NCBI GenBank assembly: GCA_021323265.1
Contig: JAJTCO010000020.1
Coordinates: 1-64,000 of the forward strand
Direction of reading: 5' to 3'
Source of the DNA: Pseudoduganella sp.
GTDB taxonomy: Bacteria; Pseudomonadota; Gammaproteobacteria; Burkholderiales; Burkholderiaceae_D
Length of the DNA stretch: 64,000 nucleotides
Shown here: positions 1 to 11,208 of the stretch, one piece after another
Position numbering within the stretch: position 1 is the stretch's first letter
How the letters are laid out: each line of letters starts with the position of its first letter
The notes under the pieces: model-generated
Seen by the model: only the letters and a program-made list of their open reading frames with translations
What the model was told of the DNA's origin: nothing
The model's database searches: none
Made by a program: the position numbers and the translations under genes

Positions 1-76
1 GGCGGAGCGGACGGGGCTCGAACCCGCGACCCCCGGCGTGACAGGCCGGTATTCTAACCAACTGAACTACCGCTCC
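1..76 (-). tRNA. tRNA-Asp (anticodon GTC)
   Basis: The minus strand folds as a cloverleaf. The acceptor stem pairs GGAGCGG with CCGCTCC, the T-loop is TTCGAGC, and the anticodon loop holds GTC, which reads Asp codons. The discriminator G and the first two bases of an encoded CCA are present; the last A lies just outside the window. It sits 35 nt downstream of tRNA-Val on the same strand. Confidence 0.95.
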
Positions 77-111
77 AGCATTCACAACACAGGTACTACG
101 TTTCGTTTAAG

Positions 112-187
112 TGGTGGGCGCTGAGAGGCTCGAACTCCCGACCTAATCCTTGTAAGGGATCCGCTCTACCAACTGAGCTAAGCGCCC
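112..187 (-). tRNA. tRNA-Val (anticodon TAC)
   Basis: The minus strand forms a complete cloverleaf. The acceptor stem is GGGCGCT with AGCGCCC, the anticodon stem is GATCC with GGATT around loop CTTACAA (anticodon TAC), and the T-arm is GGGAG-TTCGAGC-CTCTC. CCA is encoded. It lies downstream of hupB and upstream of tRNA-Asp. Confidence 0.96.
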
Positions 188-197
188 GCTTAAACTG

Positions 198-223
198 CCC
201 GGTAAGCGTCACTGCTTACCGAA
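198..223 (-). terminator. hairpin after hupB
   Basis: A perfect 8-bp stem (CGGTAAGC, loop GTCACT, GCTTACCG) lies at 200-221, between the hupB stop and tRNA-Val. The following minus-strand bases are only weakly T-rich, so it may be an inefficient terminator or a processing signal separating the hupB message from the tRNAs. Confidence 0.45.
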
Positions 224-228
224 GGCCA

Positions 229-501
229 TTATTGTACAGCATCTTTCAGCGCTTTGCCAGCCTTAAATTTAGGAACTTTGGCGGCGTCGATCTGGATCTC
301 TTCTTTGGTGCGCGGATTGCGGCCGGTACGGGCAGCGCGTTCGCTCACGGTGAAGGTGCCGAAGCCAACCAGGGTGACGCTGTCGTTCTTGGCCAGCGAG
401 GTGGTTACGCCGTCGATCATCGCGTCCAGGGCGCGCGCAGCGGCGGCCTTGGAGATGTCAGCGGAAGTCGCGATGTGGTCGATCAGTTCAGTCTTGTTCA
501 A
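229..501 (-). CDS. hupB: DNA-binding protein HU-beta
   Basis: HU-beta is a small dimeric nucleoid protein that bends and compacts DNA. The 90-residue product starts [10 protein letters not shown], has the GFGTF turn, and carries the DNA-binding beta-arm with RTGRNPRT before the basic C-terminus. I chose the TTG start at 501 because family members begin MNKTELI and a GGGGA Shine-Dalgarno lies 5 nt upstream. An in-frame GTG at 516 would add five residues (TGTAL region) not usual in the family. It follows lon on the same strand by about 60 nt, the common lon-hupB arrangement. The rare TTG start could limit translation. Confidence 0.95.
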   Translation of the reverse strand: MNKTELIDHIATSADISKAAAARALDAMIDGVTTSLAKNDSVTLVGFGTFTVSERAARTGRNPRTKEEIQIDAAKVPKFKAGKALKDAVQ

Positions 502-564
502 AGCAGTCCCCGTCACAAAGGTTTATATCGTTTATACCGTTTTTCTGACCCTGCCCTGCCGGGT

Positions 565-2973
<2,409 letters not shown>

Positions 2974-3097
2974 GGCGTACCTTATTTAAAAACCTGGATC
3001 CAATGTTGGCCCCAGCGGCCAATTCACAAGGCCAGTACTGCAATTATATTTGCTTTGAGAAAATGCAGTTTTACTCTAACTAACGCCGACGCGGAAC

Positions 3098-3132
3098 AAA
3101 AAAAGCCACGCGCGACAGCGATCGCGAGTGGC
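3098..3132 (-). terminator. Rho-independent terminator of clpX
   Basis: The minus strand carries a GC-rich hairpin with arms GCCACTCGCG and CGCGCGTGGC (3105-3132), followed by a run of seven T (the A run at 3098-3104). It lies 73 nt past the clpX stop and ahead of lon, and so separates the clpP-clpX transcript from lon. Confidence 0.85.
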
Positions 3133-3204
3133 TTTTCGACTGAAGCCGGCGTTTGGTTATTAAGACCGATTGTAACGCCTTGCCCCAGGGATTCAAAACC
3201 CTAT

Positions 3205-4473
3205 TTAATTCTCCCCAGCTGCTTTCGGGGATTCCTGGTAAATCAGGAGGGGTTTTGCGCCACTAGTGATCGTATTTTCATCAATGACGACTTTGGTGAC
3301 GTTCTGCTGGTTAGGCAGGTCGAACATAATATCGAGCAACGCATGTTCCAAAATGGAACGCAGGCCGCGGGCACCGGTCTTGCGTGCCAGCGCCTTGCGG
3401 GCGATGGCGTGCAGTGCGGCCGGACGGATTTCCAGTTCGGCGCCTTCCATCTCCAACAGCTTCGAGTACTGCTTGACCAGCGCGTTCTTCGGCTCGACCA
3501 GGATCTCGATCAGGGCTTCCTCGGTCAGCTCGGCCAGGGTCGCCACCACCGGCAGGCGGCCCACCAGTTCCGGGATCAGGCCGAACTTGATCAAGTCTTC
3601 CGGCTCGGCGTCCATCATCAGGTCGCTGTTCGAGCGCTGCTCCTTGCTCTTCACTTCCGCCGAGAAGCCGATACCGGACTTTTCGGAACGGTTGGAAATG
3701 ATCTTGGCCAGGCCGTCAAAGGCGCCGCCGCAGATGAACATGATGTTGGTCGTGTCGATCTGCACGAAGTCCTGGTTCGGGTGCTTGCGCCCGCCCTGCG
3801 GCGGCACCGAGGCCATGGTGCCCTCGATCAGCTTCAGCAGGGCCTGCTGTACGCCCTCGCCCGACACGTCGCGCGTGATGGACGGGTTGTCGGACTTGCG
3901 GGAAATCTTGTCGATCTCGTCGATGTAGACGATGCCGCGTTGCGCCTTTTCCACGTCGTAGTTGCAGCTCTGCAACAGCTTCTGGATGATGTTCTCGACG
4001 TCCTCGCCCACGTAACCCGCTTCGGTCAGCGTGGTGGCGTCGGCGATCACGAACGGCACGTTCAGCATGCGCGCCAGGGTCTGGGCCAGCAGGGTCTTGC
4101 CGGAGCCGGTCGGGCCCACCAGCAGGATGTTGGACTTGGCCAGTTCGACGTCGTCTTTCTTGCCCAGGTGCTTCAAGCGCTTGTAATGGTTGTACACCGC
4201 CACGGACAGGATGCGCTTGGCCGTGGTCTGGCCGATCACATACTGGTTCAGCAGGTCGGTGATTTCCTGCGGGGTGGGCAGGTCCGACTTCGCTCCCGTG
4301 ACAGATTCGATGCTGGACGTCTCGTCGCGGATGATGTCATTGCACAAGTCAATGCACTCGTCGCAGATGAAGACGGACGGGCCGGCGATCAGCTTCTTCA
4401 CCTCGTGCTGGCTTTTGCCGCAGAACGAGCAGTAAAGCAGTTTCTCACCGCTGGAGGATTTTTTCTCTGACAT
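3205..4473 (-). CDS. clpX: ATP-dependent Clp protease ATP-binding subunit ClpX
   Basis: ClpX is the AAA+ unfoldase that docks on ClpP and feeds it tagged substrates. The 422-residue product has the N-terminal zinc-binding domain with Cys15, Cys18, Cys37 and Cys40, Walker A GPTGSGKT at 120-127, the pore loop GYVG, Walker [10 protein letters not shown], and the IGF loop (SGIGFS) that contacts ClpP. All functional motifs are intact and the length is normal. It lies about 130 nt downstream of clpP on the same strand, in the conserved tig-clpP-clpX-lon order, and is followed by a strong terminator. Confidence 0.98.
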   Translation of the reverse strand: MSEKKSSSGEKLLYCSFCGKSQHEVKKLIAGPSVFICDECIDLCNDIIRDETSSIESVTGAKSDLPTPQEITDLLNQYVIGQTTAKRILSVAVYNHYKRLKHLGKKDDVELAKSNILLVGPTGSGKTLLAQTLARMLNVPFVIADATTLTEAGYVGEDVENIIQKLLQSCNYDVEKAQRGIVYIDEIDKISRKSDNPSITRDVSGEGVQQALLKLIEGTMASVPPQGGRKHPNQDFVQIDTTNIMFICGGAFDGLAKIISNRSEKSGIGFSAEVKSKEQRSNSDLMMDAEPEDLIKFGLIPELVGRLPVVATLAELTEEALIEILVEPKNALVKQYSKLLEMEGAELEIRPAALHAIARKALARKTGARGLRSILEHALLDIMFDLPNQQNVTKVVIDENTITSGAKPLLIYQESPKAAGEN

Positions 4474-4602
4474 GGGACTAATTCTTTAATTTAAAGCCAA
4501 GTTTGCAATGGGCAAGAAATCCTGCGCACAACCACATGCTACCCGAAATAAATGCGAAACGCCCGAACGTTGTAGCGTCCGGGCGTCGCATTGCTTGGAC
4601 GC

Positions 4603-5220
4603 TTATGCGCGGCTGGTCAAGACTTTGTCGATCAGGCCATATTCCGCCGCCTCGTCCGAGGACAGGAAGCGGTCGCGGTCGGTATCCTTGGCGATCTGCT
4701 CGATCGACTGACCGGTGCGTTCGGCCAGGATGCTGTTCAGGCGGTGGCGCAGGTACAGGATCTCCTTGGCCTGGATCTCGATGTCCGACGCCTGGCCCTG
4801 GGAGCCACCGGACGGCTGGTGGATCATGATGCGCGAGTTCGGCAGCGAGAAGCGCTTGCCCTTGGCGCCCGCGGCCAGCAGGAAGGCGCCCATCGAGGCG
4901 GCCATGCCGGTGCACAGGGTCGACACGTCAGGCTTGATGAACTGCATGGTGTCGAAGATCGCCAGGCCGGCGGAAACGGAGCCGCCCGGGGAATTGATGT
5001 ACAGCGAGATGTCCTTGTCCGGATTTTCGCTTTCCAGGAACAGCAGCTGGGCAACGATCAGGTTGGCCATCTGGTCGTTGACCGGGCCGACCATGAAGAT
5101 CACACGTTCCTTCAGCAGGCGCGAGTAGATATCGTACGAGCGCTCGCCGCGGCCGCTTTGTTCGATCACCATCGGCACCAGGCCGAGCATTTCCGTATCG
5201 AGTGCGGGATTACGATTCAT
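4603..5220 (-). CDS. clpP: ATP-dependent Clp protease proteolytic subunit ClpP
   Basis: ClpP is the serine peptidase forming two stacked heptamers that degrade proteins delivered by ClpX or ClpA. Counting from the start chosen here, the catalytic Ser109 lies in GMAASMG and His134 in MIHQPSGG; the Asp of the triad lies in the C-terminal YGLID region. I chose the ATG at 5220, giving 205 residues beginning MNRNPALD, because an AAGGA site lies just upstream. An in-frame ATG at 5253 would add eleven residues without a clear ribosome site. It lies between tig and clpX; the spacer to tig holds a palindromic repeat element. Confidence 0.97.
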   Translation of the reverse strand: MNRNPALDTEMLGLVPMVIEQSGRGERSYDIYSRLLKERVIFMVGPVNDQMANLIVAQLLFLESENPDKDISLYINSPGGSVSAGLAIFDTMQFIKPDVSTLCTGMAASMGAFLLAAGAKGKRFSLPNSRIMIHQPSGGSQGQASDIEIQAKEILYLRHRLNSILAERTGQSIEQIAKDTDRDRFLSSDEAAEYGLIDKVLTSRA

Positions 5221-5255
5221 TCCAATTCCTTGTTGTGCTGCCAAACCCAGCAAAA

Positions 5256-5336
5256 CGGGGTCAGACCCGAAGGGTCAGACCCCGGTGACGCGACTGCCGC
5301 GTGATGGGGTTCCGACCCTTGGGTCTGACCCCGGGC
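5256..5336. repeat. palindromic GGGGTCAGACCC repeat element
   Basis: The clpP-tig spacer holds three copies of GGGTCAGACCC or its complement: 5257-5268, 5272-5283 and, inverted, near 5329-5336. The left and right arms of about 28 bp form an imperfect inverted repeat around a GC-rich centre, a REP/BIME-like layout. A fourth copy overlaps the end of the RND gene at 6865-6875. The element could act as a terminator or RNA-stability hairpin downstream of tig. Confidence 0.6.
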
Positions 5337-5362
5337 TGCCGGTTTGGCGGTTAATCAAGCGA

Positions 5363-6700
5363 TTACGCTTGTACGCTTCCCATGAGTTCGTCGAAAGGCA
5401 CTTCCTTCGAGACGTTCTTGCACAGGCCCAGGACGTAAGTAACGACGTTTTCTTCCAATACAAGAGCTTCCACTTCGGCCAGGCGGCGGCGATCGGAGTA
5501 ATAGTACTTCAGCACTTCGCGTGGATCTTCGTAGCTTTGTGCGAAGTCTTCGATCTGCGCCTTCACCTGCTCAGGGGTAGCCTGCAGGTCCTGGTCGCCC
5601 ACCAGCTTGGACAGGATCAGGCCCAGGCGCACGCGGCGCTCGGCTTTGTCCTTGAACAGCTCTGGAGGGAATGGTACATCTTTTACGTTCATGCCGCGTT
5701 GCGCCATGTCCTGGCGGGTCATTTCGGCCAGGCGCTCGGTGTCCTGGGCGATCAGCGACTGTGGCACTTCCAGGGTCGCGGTCTTCACCAGGGTGTCCAT
5801 CACGGCTTCCTTGTTGCGTGCTTTCACGCGGCCGGCCACTTCACGTTCCAGGTTGACCTTGATGTCTTCGCGCATCTTGGCCAGGTCGCCGTCGGCCACG
5901 CCCAGGGACTTGGCGAACTCGGCGTCCACTTCCGGCAGGTGCGCCCACTCCAGCTTTTGCAGGGTGATGGTGAACTCGGCGGTCTTGCCGGCCACGTCCT
6001 TGCCATGGTAGTCCTCAGGGAAGGACAGCGGGAAGGTCTTCGACTCGCCCACTTTCAGGCCGACGGTCGCGGCTTCGAATTCCGGCAGCATGCGGCCTTC
6101 GCCCAGCACGAACGGGTAGCCTTCGGCTTTGCCGCCTGGGAACTCAACGCCGTCGATCTTGCCCACGAAGTCCACGGTCACGCGGTCGCCGTTGGCTGCG
6201 ATGGCTTCGCCGCCGTCGCCGTGTTCGCCCTGCTCGCCCTTGACGTGGAAGTGCACGCGCTGCTTGCGCAGGATGTCGATGGTCTTGTCGATTTCGGCGT
6301 CGGTCACGGTGGACTTCACGGTTTCGATCTCAACCTTGGTCAGGTCGCCGATTTCCACTTCCGGGTACACTTCGAAGGTGGCGTCGAAGGACAGCTGGCC
6401 TTCTGGCGCATCCTGCTTTGGCTCGATGCGCGGGAAGCCGGCGACGCGCAGCTGGTTTTCGTTGGCTGCATCGTTGAAAGCGCGGCCGACTTTATCATTC
6501 AGCACTTCAGTTTCGATCTGGTAGCCGTATTGTGCGGCAACCATCTTCATCGGCACTTTGCCTGGGCGGAAGCCAGGGGCGCGTGCGGAGCGGGCCTGCA
6601 CTTTCAGGCGCTTTTCCACTTCGGAACGAACGTCCGACAGTGGGAAGGAAATCGTCATGCGGCGTTCGAGGGTGCCCAGGGTTTCAACTGCAGTGGCCAT
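5363..6700 (-). CDS. tig: trigger factor (ribosome-associated chaperone)
   Basis: Trigger factor binds ribosomal protein L23 at the tunnel exit and shields nascent chains; it also has peptidyl-prolyl isomerase activity. The 445-residue product carries the ribosome-binding signature GFRPGKVP at residues 43-50, an FKBP-like domain at about 165-250 ([11 protein letters not shown] through the [13 protein letters not shown] strand) and the helical C-terminal arms. I chose the ATG at 6700 because [15 protein letters not shown] matches the family start; the upstream in-frame extension runs into the tRNA-Leu gene. It lies 34 nt downstream of tRNA-Leu, so the two may share a transcript. Confidence 0.97.
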   Translation of the reverse strand: MATAVETLGTLERRMTISFPLSDVRSEVEKRLKVQARSARAPGFRPGKVPMKMVAAQYGYQIETEVLNDKVGRAFNDAANENQLRVAGFPRIEPKQDAPEGQLSFDATFEVYPEVEIGDLTKVEIETVKSTVTDAEIDKTIDILRKQRVHFHVKGEQGEHGDGGEAIAANGDRVTVDFVGKIDGVEFPGGKAEGYPFVLGEGRMLPEFEAATVGLKVGESKTFPLSFPEDYHGKDVAGKTAEFTITLQKLEWAHLPEVDAEFAKSLGVADGDLAKMREDIKVNLEREVAGRVKARNKEAVMDTLVKTATLEVPQSLIAQDTERLAEMTRQDMAQRGMNVKDVPFPPELFKDKAERRVRLGLILSKLVGDQDLQATPEQVKAQIEDFAQSYEDPREVLKYYYSDRRRLAEVEALVLEENVVTYVLGLCKNVSKEVPFDELMGSVQA

Positions 6701-6734
6701 TGTAAAAATCGTCCAAAAAAAATGAGTGTACTTA

Positions 6735-6821
6735 TGGTGCGAGGAGGGGGACTCGAACCCCCACACCATTGCTGGCGTCAGGACCTAAACCTGGTGCGTC
6801 TACCAATTTCGCCATCCTCGC
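6735..6821 (-). tRNA. tRNA-Leu (anticodon TAG)
   Basis: The minus strand gives a class II tRNA with a long variable arm. The acceptor stem is GCGAGGA with TCCTCGC, the D-loop holds AATTGGTAGACGC, the anticodon loop is TTTAGGT (anticodon TAG) and the T-arm is GGGGG-TTCGAGT-CCCCC. CCA is encoded. It is placed directly upstream of tig. Confidence 0.96.
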
Positions 6822-6832
6822 GGGCAACATTT

Positions 6833-6862
6833 GGGCGGAACCCGGCCAACCGGGGTCCGCCC
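6833..6862 (-). terminator. inverted repeat after the RND operon
   Basis: GGGCGGAACCC and GGGTCCGCCC form a stem of about 10 bp with one bulge, between the RND gene stop and tRNA-Leu. There is no clear T run after it on the minus strand, so it is a possible weak terminator or an mRNA 3'-end stabiliser. Confidence 0.4.
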
Positions 6863-6868
6863 CAGGGG

Positions 6869-9800
6869 TCAGACCTTCGGCTCTCCCCCGGCCGTGCCGG
6901 GTTTCTGCACGCGGAACCAGGCCGCATACAGCGCCGGCAGGAAGAGCAAGGTCAGCGCCGTCGCCAGGATCAGGCCGCCCATGATGGCCACCGCCATCGG
7001 CCCCCAGAACACGGAACGCGACAGGGGAATCATCGCCAGCGCGGCAGCGGCGGCGGTCAGGATGATCGGACGGCAGCGGCGCACCGCCGCCTCCACGATC
7101 GCATCCCAGGCCGGCACGCCCTGCTGGATGTCCTGCTCGATCTGGTCCACCAGGATCACCGAATTGCGGATGATCATGCCAAACAGCGCGATGATGCCCA
7201 GGTTGGCAACGAAACCCAGCGGGCGGTCCATGATCAGCAGCGCCATGGCCGCCCCGGCCACGCCCAGCGGACCGGTCAGGAACACCAGGAGCGAGCGCGA
7301 GAAGCTGTGCAGCTGCAGCATCAGCAGCGTGAAGATGATGAACACGGCCAGCGGCAGATTGGCGGCAATCGACTCTTCCGCCGCGCTGCTGTCGGAGGCC
7401 GCGCCTTTCACCTTGATCTCATAGCCGGGCGGCAGCTTGGCGCGCAGCGCGGCCAGCTTCGGATCGATCTGGCCCGACACGGTCGGCCCCTGCACGCCTT
7501 CGACCACGTCGGACTGCACGGTGATTGCCCATTCCCGCCCTTCGCGCCACACCACCCCCGGCTCCCAGACGAAGTGCACACGCGCCAACTGCGAAATCGG
7601 CACGGAACGGCCCGAACTGGTCGGTATGTAGGTGTCGTTCAGCACCGCGATCGTGTTACGTTCGTCCAGCGGCTGGCGCACCTGGATGTCGATCAGGCGG
7701 ATGCCTTCGCGGAACTGGCCGATCGGCGTGCCCGACAGGATCGTATTGGCCGCGCGCATGACGGTCTGCGACGTCACGCCCAGGGCGCGCATCTTATCCT
7801 GGTCCAGGTCAAGGCGCAGCACCTTGATCGATTCGTTCCAGTTGTCGTTGACGCCCACGGTATTGCTGTTGGCGCGCATGATGTCCTTCACCTGGTCGGC
7901 GATGGCGCGCACGCGCTCGACTTCGGTGCCGGTCACGCGGAACTGCACGGCGTACGGTACGGGCGGGCCGTTCGGCAGCAGCTGCACGCGGCCGCGCACT
8001 TCCGGGAAATCGCGCTTGAACATCTCGGTGATCTTCATGCGCAGCGCTTCGCGCGCCTTCAGGTCCTTGGCCAGCACGACGGACTGCGACACGTTCGTTT
8101 GCGGGAAGATCTGGTTCAGCGGCAGGTAGAAGCGCGGGCTGCCGGTGCCGACATAGGTCGTCACGCTGGCCACGCCCGGCTCCTTGCGGATGAATTCCTC
8201 GAACTTCTTCGCCTGGCGTTCCGTTTGCGCAAAGGACGTGCCCTCGGGCGACCACATCTCCACCATCAGCTCGGGACGGCTGGAGTCGGGGAAGAACTGC
8301 TTCTCGATGAACTTGAAACCGTACACGCCCAGGAAGAACACCACCAGCGTCGCCACGATCGTGGTCTTGCGGTATTCCACGCACCAGTTCACGATTGCGC
8401 GGAACTTGCGGTAGCCCGGCGTGTCGAACAGCTCGTGGTGGCTGCCGCCCTCCGCATGCGGCTTCACTTTCAGCAGCACGAAACCGATGTAGGGGGTGAA
8501 CACCACGGCCACGATCCACGACGTCACCAGCGCGATCGCATTGACCGAGAATAGCGAGAACGTGTACTCGCCGGCCGCCGATGCCGCCAGCCCGATCGGC
8601 AGGAAGCCGGCAACGGTAATGAGGGTGCCCGTCAGCATGGGCAGCGCCGTCGAGGTGTAGGCGTAGGTGGCCGCCTCCAGGCGCGAATAGCCCTCTTCCA
8701 TCTTGCGCACCATCATTTCGACGGCGATGATCGCATCATCGACCAACAGGCCAAGCGCGATGATCAGGGCGCCTAGCGAGATCTTGTGCAGGTCGATGTC
8801 GAGGATGCGCATGAACAGGAACGTCACTGCCAGCACCAGCGGAATGGTCAGCGCAACGACCAGGCCTGGACGCGCGTCCAGGCGCAGCTTGGGCTTGGAA
8901 TGCAGGCCGAGCGAAACGAAGCTCACCGCCAGCACGATGGCAACCGCCTCCACCAGCGTGCGCAGGAACTCGCCCACCGAGGCCGTGACGGCGGCAGGCT
9001 GGTTCGACACGCGTTCCAGCTCAATGCCGACCGGCAGCTTGGACTTCATCGCCTCGACGGTTTTTTCCAGGTCCTTGCCCATCTGGATGATGTTGCCGCC
9101 CTTCTCCATCGACACGCCCAGGCCGATCACTTCCTTGCCGTTAAAGCGCATCTTGTCGCGCGGCGGGTCCAGGTATTCGCGCTTGATGGTGGCGAAGTCG
9201 CCCAGGCGGAAGGCGGTGCCGTTGGCACGCAGCTCCAGCTCCTCCAGGTCCTTGACCGTGCGCAGTGCGCCGGAAACGCGCACCTGCAGGTTGTCCGTCG
9301 GCGTCACCACCACGCCCGTTGCCTCCACCACGTTCTGGGTGGCGATCTGGTTGGCGATCTGTTCGATGGTCAGCCCAAGCTGGGCGAACTTCTTGTGCGA
9401 GAACTCGATGTTGATCTTCTCGTCCTGCACGCCGAACAGTTCGACCTTGGAGACCGTCTTCACGCCCAGCAGCTGCTGGCGCACCAGGTCGGCATAGTCC
9501 TTCAACTCGGCGTAGGTGAAGCCGTCGCCGGAGAGGGCGAAGATCGAGCCGAAGGTGTCGCCGAATTCGTCGTTGAAAACCGGCCCCTGCACGCCCGGCG
9601 GCAACGTGGCGCGGATGTCGCCGATCTTCTTGCGCACCTGGTACCAGGCCTGCGCCACTTCCTTGGGCGGCGCCGATTCGCGCAAGGTGACGATGATGAG
9701 GGTCTGGCCCGGCTTGGAGTAGCTGGTGATCTCATGGACGTAGGGCGTCTCCTGCAGCTTCTTCTCCAGCTTGTCGGTCACCTGTTCGGCCATCTGCAGG

Positions 9801-9976
9801 GCGGTGGCGCCCGGCCAGAAGGCTTGCACCACCATGCCGCGGAAGGTGAAGGGCGGATCCTCGTCCTGGCCTAGGTTCTTGTACGCCAGCAGGCCGCCAA
9901 GCAGCAACACGGCAATCAGGTAGCGCGTGAGCGGGACGTGCTCCAGCGCCCAGCGCGACAGGTTGAAGCCCTTCAT
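6869..9976 (-). CDS. RND efflux transporter, inner-membrane permease
   Basis: This 1035-residue protein belongs to the AcrB/HAE1 superfamily: proton-driven inner-membrane pumps that export drugs, solvents or dyes through a periplasmic adaptor and an outer-membrane channel. It has an N-terminal membrane helix at about 18-34, a large periplasmic domain, and the TM4 motif GLLVDDAIIAVE, with the proton-relay Asp pair at 413-414. The early GQDEDPPFTFR stretch resembles the TriC-like subgroup. Its start overlaps the adaptor stop by 4 nt, so they form an operon. No outer-membrane TolC-type gene follows; tRNA-Leu and tig come next. Substrate is unknown. Confidence 0.93.
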   Translation of the reverse strand: MKGFNLSRWALEHVPLTRYLIAVLLLGGLLAYKNLGQDEDPPFTFRGMVVQAFWPGATALQMAEQVTDKLEKKLQETPYVHEITSYSKPGQTLIIVTLRESAPPKEVAQAWYQVRKKIGDIRATLPPGVQGPVFNDEFGDTFGSIFALSGDGFTYAELKDYADLVRQQLLGVKTVSKVELFGVQDEKINIEFSHKKFAQLGLTIEQIANQIATQNVVEATGVVVTPTDNLQVRVSGALRTVKDLEELELRANGTAFRLGDFATIKREYLDPPRDKMRFNGKEVIGLGVSMEKGGNIIQMGKDLEKTVEAMKSKLPVGIELERVSNQPAAVTASVGEFLRTLVEAVAIVLAVSFVSLGLHSKPKLRLDARPGLVVALTIPLVLAVTFLFMRILDIDLHKISLGALIIALGLLVDDAIIAVEMMVRKMEEGYSRLEAATYAYTSTALPMLTGTLITVAGFLPIGLAASAAGEYTFSLFSVNAIALVTSWIVAVVFTPYIGFVLLKVKPHAEGGSHHELFDTPGYRKFRAIVNWCVEYRKTTIVATLVVFFLGVYGFKFIEKQFFPDSSRPELMVEMWSPEGTSFAQTERQAKKFEEFIRKEPGVASVTTYVGTGSPRFYLPLNQIFPQTNVSQSVVLAKDLKAREALRMKITEMFKRDFPEVRGRVQLLPNGPPVPYAVQFRVTGTEVERVRAIADQVKDIMRANSNTVGVNDNWNESIKVLRLDLDQDKMRALGVTSQTVMRAANTILSGTPIGQFREGIRLIDIQVRQPLDERNTIAVLNDTYIPTSSGRSVPISQLARVHFVWEPGVVWREGREWAITVQSDVVEGVQGPTVSGQIDPKLAALRAKLPPGYEIKVKGAASDSSAAEESIAANLPLAVFIIFTLLMLQLHSFSRSLLVFLTGPLGVAGAAMALLIMDRPLGFVANLGIIALFGMIIRNSVILVDQIEQDIQQGVPAWDAIVEAAVRRCRPIILTAAAAALAMIPLSRSVFWGPMAVAIMGGLILATALTLLFLPALYAAWFRVQKPGTAGGEPKV

Positions 9977-11046
9977 TTGGCCGCTCCAAGGATGGTCACT
10001 TTCTGGCCCGGCTTGAGCAGGTTGACGCCGGCCGTGACCACGGTCTGGCCGGGCTTGACGCCGCTACCGAGCACCAGGTCGTTGCCCGAAACGCCATTGA
10101 CCGTGACCGGCACCAGGCGCACGACGCCATTCTCGACCACCCAGACGGACGTTGCGTTCTTCTCATGGAACAGCGCCGTCAACGGCACCTTGATCTGCGG
10201 CTGCGGCGTGCGCGACGCGAATGCCACCAGCGCCGTCATGCCCAGCTTGGCTTCCGACAGGCTGGCCGGGATCGAGACGCGGAACGCGTACGTGCGCGTG
10301 AACGGATCGGCCACGGGCGAGATTTCCCGGATCTTGCCCGGCACCGACTTTTCCGGGCTGGCCCACAGGCGCACATTCACGTCGGAGATGGCGCGCAGGG
10401 TGTCGACCTTGTCTTCCGGCACCCCGAACACGATTTCCTTCTCGTCCGTCTTGGCCACGCGCACCACCGGCGTGCCCGGCGCCACCACCTGCCCCACTTC
10501 GGCGTCCACCGCCGTCACCACGCCGTCGATGTCGGACACCAGGCTGGCGTAGCCGGCCTGGTTCGACATGCCGCGGTAGGCCGCCTGCGCCGAGTCGACC
10601 TGTGCCTGGGCCGACTTGGCGGCCGACAGCTTGGCGTCGAGGATAGCCTGGCTGACGAAGTTCTTCTCCCGCAGTTCCTGATAGCGCTTCAGTTCCGCAT
10701 TGGCCAGGTCGCGCGTGGTTTCCGCCGCGCGCAAGGCGGCCATGGCTTGCGCCTGCGACAGGCGCAAGTCCTGGGGATCGAGCTCCATCAGCACCTGGCC
10801 GCGCTTGACCACGCTGCCCAGTTCGATCTTGCGCGACACGATCTTGCCGCCGACGCGGAAACCGAGGCGCGATTCCACGCGCGCGCGCACTTCGCCGGAA
10901 AACTCAGAATTCACGTCGATATCGGACGCCTGCAGCACCATGGCGCGCACGGGACGGATATCCTCGGTCTTGGGCGCTTCTTTCGAGCATGCGACAAGCA
11001 GCACGGCGCAGGCCGCGACCAGGGGTAGTTTTTTTGCTACGAACAC
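9973..11046 (-). CDS. RND efflux periplasmic adaptor (membrane fusion lipoprotein)
   Basis: The product is a HlyD/AcrA-type adaptor that bridges the RND pump and an outer-membrane channel. It has a lipoprotein signal peptide ending LLVAC, a lipoyl-like half-motif (RVGGKIVSRKIELGSVVKRGQVLMELD), a coiled-coil hairpin rich in Ala, Gln and Glu, a second lipoyl half (DGVVTAVDAEVGQVVAPGTPVV) and C-terminal beta-barrel domains. I chose the GTG at 11046 because AAGGA lies 8 nt upstream and it gives a compact signal peptide. An ATG at 11100 is an alternative but would give an n-region of about 24 residues. It overlaps the RND gene by 4 nt. Confidence 0.9.
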   Translation of the reverse strand: MFVAKKLPLVAACAVLLVACSKEAPKTEDIRPVRAMVLQASDIDVNSEFSGEVRARVESRLGFRVGGKIVSRKIELGSVVKRGQVLMELDPQDLRLSQAQAMAALRAAETTRDLANAELKRYQELREKNFVSQAILDAKLSAAKSAQAQVDSAQAAYRGMSNQAGYASLVSDIDGVVTAVDAEVGQVVAPGTPVVRVAKTDEKEIVFGVPEDKVDTLRAISDVNVRLWASPEKSVPGKIREISPVADPFTRTYAFRVSIPASLSEAKLGMTALVAFASRTPQPQIKVPLTALFHEKNATSVWVVENGVVRLVPVTVNGVSGNDLVLGSGVKPGQTVVTAGVNLLKPGQKVTILGAAK

Positions 11047-11118
11047 GATGGAATTCCTTTTTAGTGTCTCAGGCAATTGCCGGGTGTGCATCTTTGCCAT
11101 TATTATTTCCAGTCTGGA

Positions 11119-11140
11119 ACTAAATGACTTTCCGTTTAGT
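11119..11140. promoter_or_regulatory. TetR-type operator-like palindrome at the efflux promoter
   Basis: ACTAAA and TTTAGT form a perfect inverted repeat with a 10-nt spacer. ACTAAAC-type arms are typical of TetR/AcrR operators at RND genes. It lies just downstream of the TATAAT of the leftward promoter, over the expected start site near 11138, where a repressor would block transcription. No TetR gene lies next to it, so the regulator would act in trans. Confidence 0.5.
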
Positions 11141-11144
11141 AAAA

Positions 11145-11172
11145 ATTATAGCCGGGTCAACCGCACTTGCAA
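11145..11172 (-). promoter_or_regulatory. predicted sigma70 promoter for the RND operon
   Basis: On the minus strand TTGCAA (11167-11172) and a perfect TATAAT (11145-11150) are 16 nt apart. TTGCAA is its own complement, so it could also serve as the -35 for rightward hpnC transcription, with TAATTT at 11189-11194 as a weak -10. An AATGAC-N6-GTCATT palindrome at 11172-11189 overlaps the hpnC side. Confidence 0.6.
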
Positions 11173-11208
11173 ATGACTTTCGCGTCATTAATTTAGAATC
11201 GCACCTCT

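Noticed and set aside
2974-3060. Sigma32 heat-shock promoter for lon
   Set aside because: A CTTGTGA-like -35 with CCAACAT-like -10 is too far from the consensus to call.
5285-8554. 1089-residue plus-strand open frame opposite tig and the RND gene
   Set aside because: Crosses tRNA-Leu and two real genes on the other strand and has no recognisable domain.
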